Part shown: positions 12,408 to 13,934 of the stretch, in pieces | Numbering within the stretch: the first letter of the stretch is position 1 | Layout of the letters: each line of letters begins with the position of its first letter | Source: Vulcanimicrobiia bacterium | GTDB taxonomy: Bacteria > Vulcanimicrobiota > Vulcanimicrobiia > Vulcanimicrobiales > Vulcanimicrobiaceae | Direction: 5' to 3' | DNA: 13,934 nucleotides | NCBI GenBank assembly: GCA_025451135.1 | Contig: JANWKW010000090.1 | Location: 1 to 13,934 of the forward strand | Program-made: the position numbers and the translations under genes | The notes under the pieces: generated by a model | Told to the model about the DNA's origin: nothing | The model's input: the letters and a program-made list of their open reading frames with translations, nothing else | Databases searched by the model: none

Positions 12408-13670
12408 ATGCGCGGACTTCGATTCGTCGGATTCGCGCTCGTCCTCGGGCTCGCACTGCGGCCCGGGGGCGCTTCTGCGCTGCCGTCGTTCGCGCAGGCG
12501 TATCACATCGATTGCAGCGCCTGTCATTCGATGGTCCCTGCGCTCAACGCGTACGGTCGCTACATCCAATCCACCCACCTGGGGGCGCTCGATCCGACCG
12601 TTCTAAAGGGATCGTTCCCGCTGGTCGTACGCGAATCGATCAGCTACCGGAGCACCGGCGGATTGAGCCGTCTGGCTCCCCAGGACAAGGCCACGTACGC
12701 GAACCTGTCGTTCACGATGGCCGGCGCGATCGGCAAGTACGTCACGTACCGATTGGAACAATCGGTCTACAGCAACAACATCAGCGGCGGCAGCCTGGGC
12801 CATACCTGGGTCTCGTACAACCGTCTGATGAACGGCTCGGGACATCTGATCGTCGGCAAGTTCGATCCGCCGGCACCCTCCGCGTTCAGCTATTGGGGCG
12901 ACATGACGGGGTTCTCGAGCGCCACCATCGGCGTCGGGCAGCATTCCTACAACCTCGGTTCGCAGCGCTGGGGCGTCGGCTTCAACTACGTGCCGACCGA
13001 CTACGCCAAGCATCCGTATAAGGTGGAGCTCGGCTGGGTCGGCAACAGCCCGTCGCTCTTCAACGCAAGCGCCTTCGACGCGGCCAACCCGTACGCACCG
13101 GGCGGCAAGGGCAGCGACCGCGCGTTCCAATACCAGCTCGCGTGGGCGCGGCCCGACAACCCGGTCGAAGTCGGCGTCTACGGCGCGCTCGGCACCTACA
13201 TCCTCGCGAACGGCTATAAGGATCCGGTCGACCGGTACGGCGCGCTCGGATTCTACGCGCAACGCGATCCGGACCAGCGCTTCCCCGGGGTGATGGCGTT
13301 CTATCAACGGACGCACGACTCGAACGTCGGTCCGGGCAAGGCGTCGGAGCACCTCGTCCAAGCGGCGACCGCGTGGTCGTACGGGTTCGAGGTCGATCAG
13401 CCGTTCTTCGGCGGGAACGTCATGCTGGGCGTCCGCCCGGTCGAGTTCCTGGGCGGCCTTCAGGCGAGCAAGACCGGGTACGACGTCGCCGGCACGGCCC
13501 GCCCGCACTTCGGAGCGTTCGATCTGCTGATCCGCGACCCGAAGCTCTCGCCGTACCTCTGGCTGACGGCCGAATCGGCGGTCTCGGCCGCCTCGAACGC
13601 CTCGTTCGGGCAGCCGGTCTGGCGCGTCGGCATCAAGTGGGCGTCGCCGGTACGAGGGCCGATCAAGTAG
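12408..13670 (+). CDS. Monoheme cytochrome c / porin-like outer-membrane protein (Cyc2-like layout)
   Basis: A 420-residue exported protein: signal peptide (1-24, ending GASA), a heme site Cys36-Ser-Ala-Cys39-His40 followed by the same VPALNAYGRYIQ signature as the 10453 protein, and then about 350 residues of beta-rich sequence with aromatic strand ends (HTWVSYNRLM, HLIVGKF, QRWGVGFNYV, VEVGVYGALG, SYGFEVDQPFF). It closes with PVWRVGIKWASP, a plausible last barrel strand. Length and layout fit the monoheme porin-cytochromes that include Cyc2, which pass electrons from external donors through the outer membrane. It is a clear paralogue of the 10453 protein but lacks the cupredoxin tail. A general porin with a structural heme cannot be excluded. 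It is followed by a strong terminator and so ends the transcription unit. Confidence 0.8.
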   Translation: MRGLRFVGFALVLGLALRPGGASALPSFAQAYHIDCSACHSMVPALNAYGRYIQSTHLGALDPTVLKGSFPLVVRESISYRSTGGLSRLAPQDKATYANLSFTMAGAIGKYVTYRLEQSVYSNNISGGSLGHTWVSYNRLMNGSGHLIVGKFDPPAPSAFSYWGDMTGFSSATIGVGQHSYNLGSQRWGVGFNYVPTDYAKHPYKVELGWVGNSPSLFNASAFDAANPYAPGGKGSDRAFQYQLAWARPDNPVEVGVYGALGTYILANGYKDPVDRYGALGFYAQRDPDQRFPGVMAFYQRTHDSNVGPGKASEHLVQAATAWSYGFEVDQPFFGGNVMLGVRPVEFLGGLQASKTGYDVAGTARPHFGAFDLLIRDPKLSPYLWLTAESAVSAASNASFGQPVWRVGIKWASPVRGPIK

Positions 13671-13674
13671 TCTC

Positions 13675-13689
13675 GGTCCCATCGGGACC
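13675..13689 (+). other. Small hairpin just after the last module gene
   Basis: GGTCCC (13675-13680) and GGGACC (13684-13689) pair around a three-base loop, four bases after the stop codon. No uridine run follows, so it is more likely a 3' end stabiliser than a terminator. Confidence 0.35.
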
Positions 13690-13701
13690 ACCGTCCGCCT
13701 G

Positions 13702-13740
13702 CATCGGGGCCGAACATACGTTCGGCCCCGATGTTTTTGT
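13702..13740 (+). terminator. Strong rho-independent terminator
   Basis: Arms of 14 bases (13702-13715 and 13720-13733) pair perfectly around the loop ATAC and are followed by TTTTTGT. It closes the duplicated copper/heme module and separates it from the compositionally different DNA to the right. Confidence 0.93.
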
Positions 13741-13792
13741 GCGCGGTTGCCCTTTGTGACTTCCAAAAGACAAAGCTACTGGAGATCAGCAA

Positions 13793-13934
13793 ATGGGCCA
13801 TTTTGAACAGAACCCGCCGCTACGGCGTCTAGGAGTAGATGCTACCAGGTTTGAGGAATACAACACTCCAGCCTACCAGATACTAGGGGAGGAGCTCGTG
13901 AGCGTCCGCCAGGTACCTCCCAACCGGAGAAGCG
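13793..13934 (+). CDS. Start of an unrecognised gene, cut by the window edge
   Basis: An open frame begins at ATG 13793 with GGAG eight bases upstream and runs 47 codons to the edge without a stop. It starts MGHFEQNPPLRRLGVD and continues with RFEEYNTPAYQILGEEL. I do not recognise it. Its codons differ from the rest of the window: three CTA leucines, one ATA isoleucine and AGG/AGA arginines within 47 codons, while the other genes almost always use CTC/CTG, ATC and CGN. By hand count GC is about 51 percent over 13741-13860, clearly lower than the rest. This suggests transferred DNA or the edge of a mobile region. With only 47 codons it could still be a chance frame, but the ribosome binding site and the position after a terminator favour a gene. 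Confidence 0.55.
   Translation, partial: MGHFEQNPPLRRLGVDATRFEEYNTPAYQILGEELVSVRQVPPNRRS

Larger units (their letters stand above)
10022..13670 (+). repeat. Tandemly duplicated two-gene module (cupredoxin plus heme-barrel protein)
   Basis: Unit 1 runs from about 10022 to 11987 and unit 2 from about 11988 to 13670. Both begin at GCTCnCTAGTTCTTCCTCATC, which includes the stop codon of the preceding gene, and continue through a near-identical upstream region and cupredoxin gene. The heme-barrel genes have diverged much more, but blocks such as GCGCTCAACGCGTACGG remain shared. Unit 2 lacks the C-terminal cupredoxin domain and has a 12-base deletion after the cupredoxin signal peptide. Confidence 0.75.

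Noticed and set aside
13460..13801. Minus-strand frame of 113 codons across the terminator
   Set aside because: It crosses a perfect terminator hairpin, overlaps the end of the heme-barrel gene and has no recognisable domain.
13741..13934. Structured RNA or tRNA in the lower-GC end segment
   Set aside because: I could not fold a cloverleaf or a convincing long pairing there, and the open frame with a ribosome binding site explains most of it better.
1..13934. CRISPR arrays, insertion sequences, rRNA or tRNA genes
   Set aside because: No short regularly spaced repeats, transposase motifs, terminal inverted repeats or rRNA/tRNA signatures were seen.

Overview
This is a GC-rich bacterial window in which genes are packed tightly and often overlap by a few bases, and several use GTG or TTG starts. 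The gene content combines a ba3-type oxygen reductase, triple-BON and universal stress proteins, a phosphoketolase, outer-membrane-type barrels and CuA-motif cupredoxins. This suggests an aerobic, probably two-membraned environmental bacterium. A lineage such as Candidatus Eremiobacterota would fit, but that is only a guess from gene style because no marker gene is present.

Layout. (1) 2883 to 1, minus strand: a five-gene stress/fermentation-type operon encoding an unknown secreted protein, a triple-BON protein, a universal stress protein, a zinc alcohol dehydrogenase and the first 39 residues of a phosphoketolase that runs off the left edge. (2) 3029 to 5397, plus strand: a small protein that may be a relic of an acyl-CoA synthetase ATP-grasp region, a soluble PAS histidine kinase and two single-domain response regulators. 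(3) 8644 to 5394, minus strand: a ba3 oxygen reductase operon (a 40-residue subunit IIa, CuA subunit II, subunit I). It runs by overlapping codons into an OmpR-type response regulator and a small protein that has only a histidine-kinase DHp helix pair. (4) 8815 to 10028, plus strand, divergent from the oxidase: a secreted monoheme cytochrome c and a VIT-family iron/manganese transporter. (5) 10087 to 13670, plus strand: a tandemly duplicated two-gene module. Each unit has a secreted cupredoxin with a full CuA ligand set and a secreted protein with one N-terminal CXXCH heme site followed by a long beta-rich, porin-like region. In the first unit the porin-like protein also carries a third CuA-motif cupredoxin at its C-terminus. 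(6) A strong intrinsic terminator at 13702-13740, then the start of an unrecognised gene of lower GC content and different codon use that runs off the right edge.

How the parts may work together. The most interesting part is 6.4-13.7 kb. A heme-plus-barrel outer-membrane protein, soluble copper electron carriers, a periplasmic cytochrome c and a terminal oxidase form, in outline, the chain used by acidophilic iron oxidisers (Cyc2, rusticyanin, cytochrome c, oxidase), but with CuA-type domains where rusticyanin would be. A VIT-family metal transporter sits inside the cluster. I infer a possible outer-membrane-to-oxygen electron conduit, perhaps for Fe(II) or another extracellular donor. The motifs are visible in the sequence; the pathway is a hypothesis.
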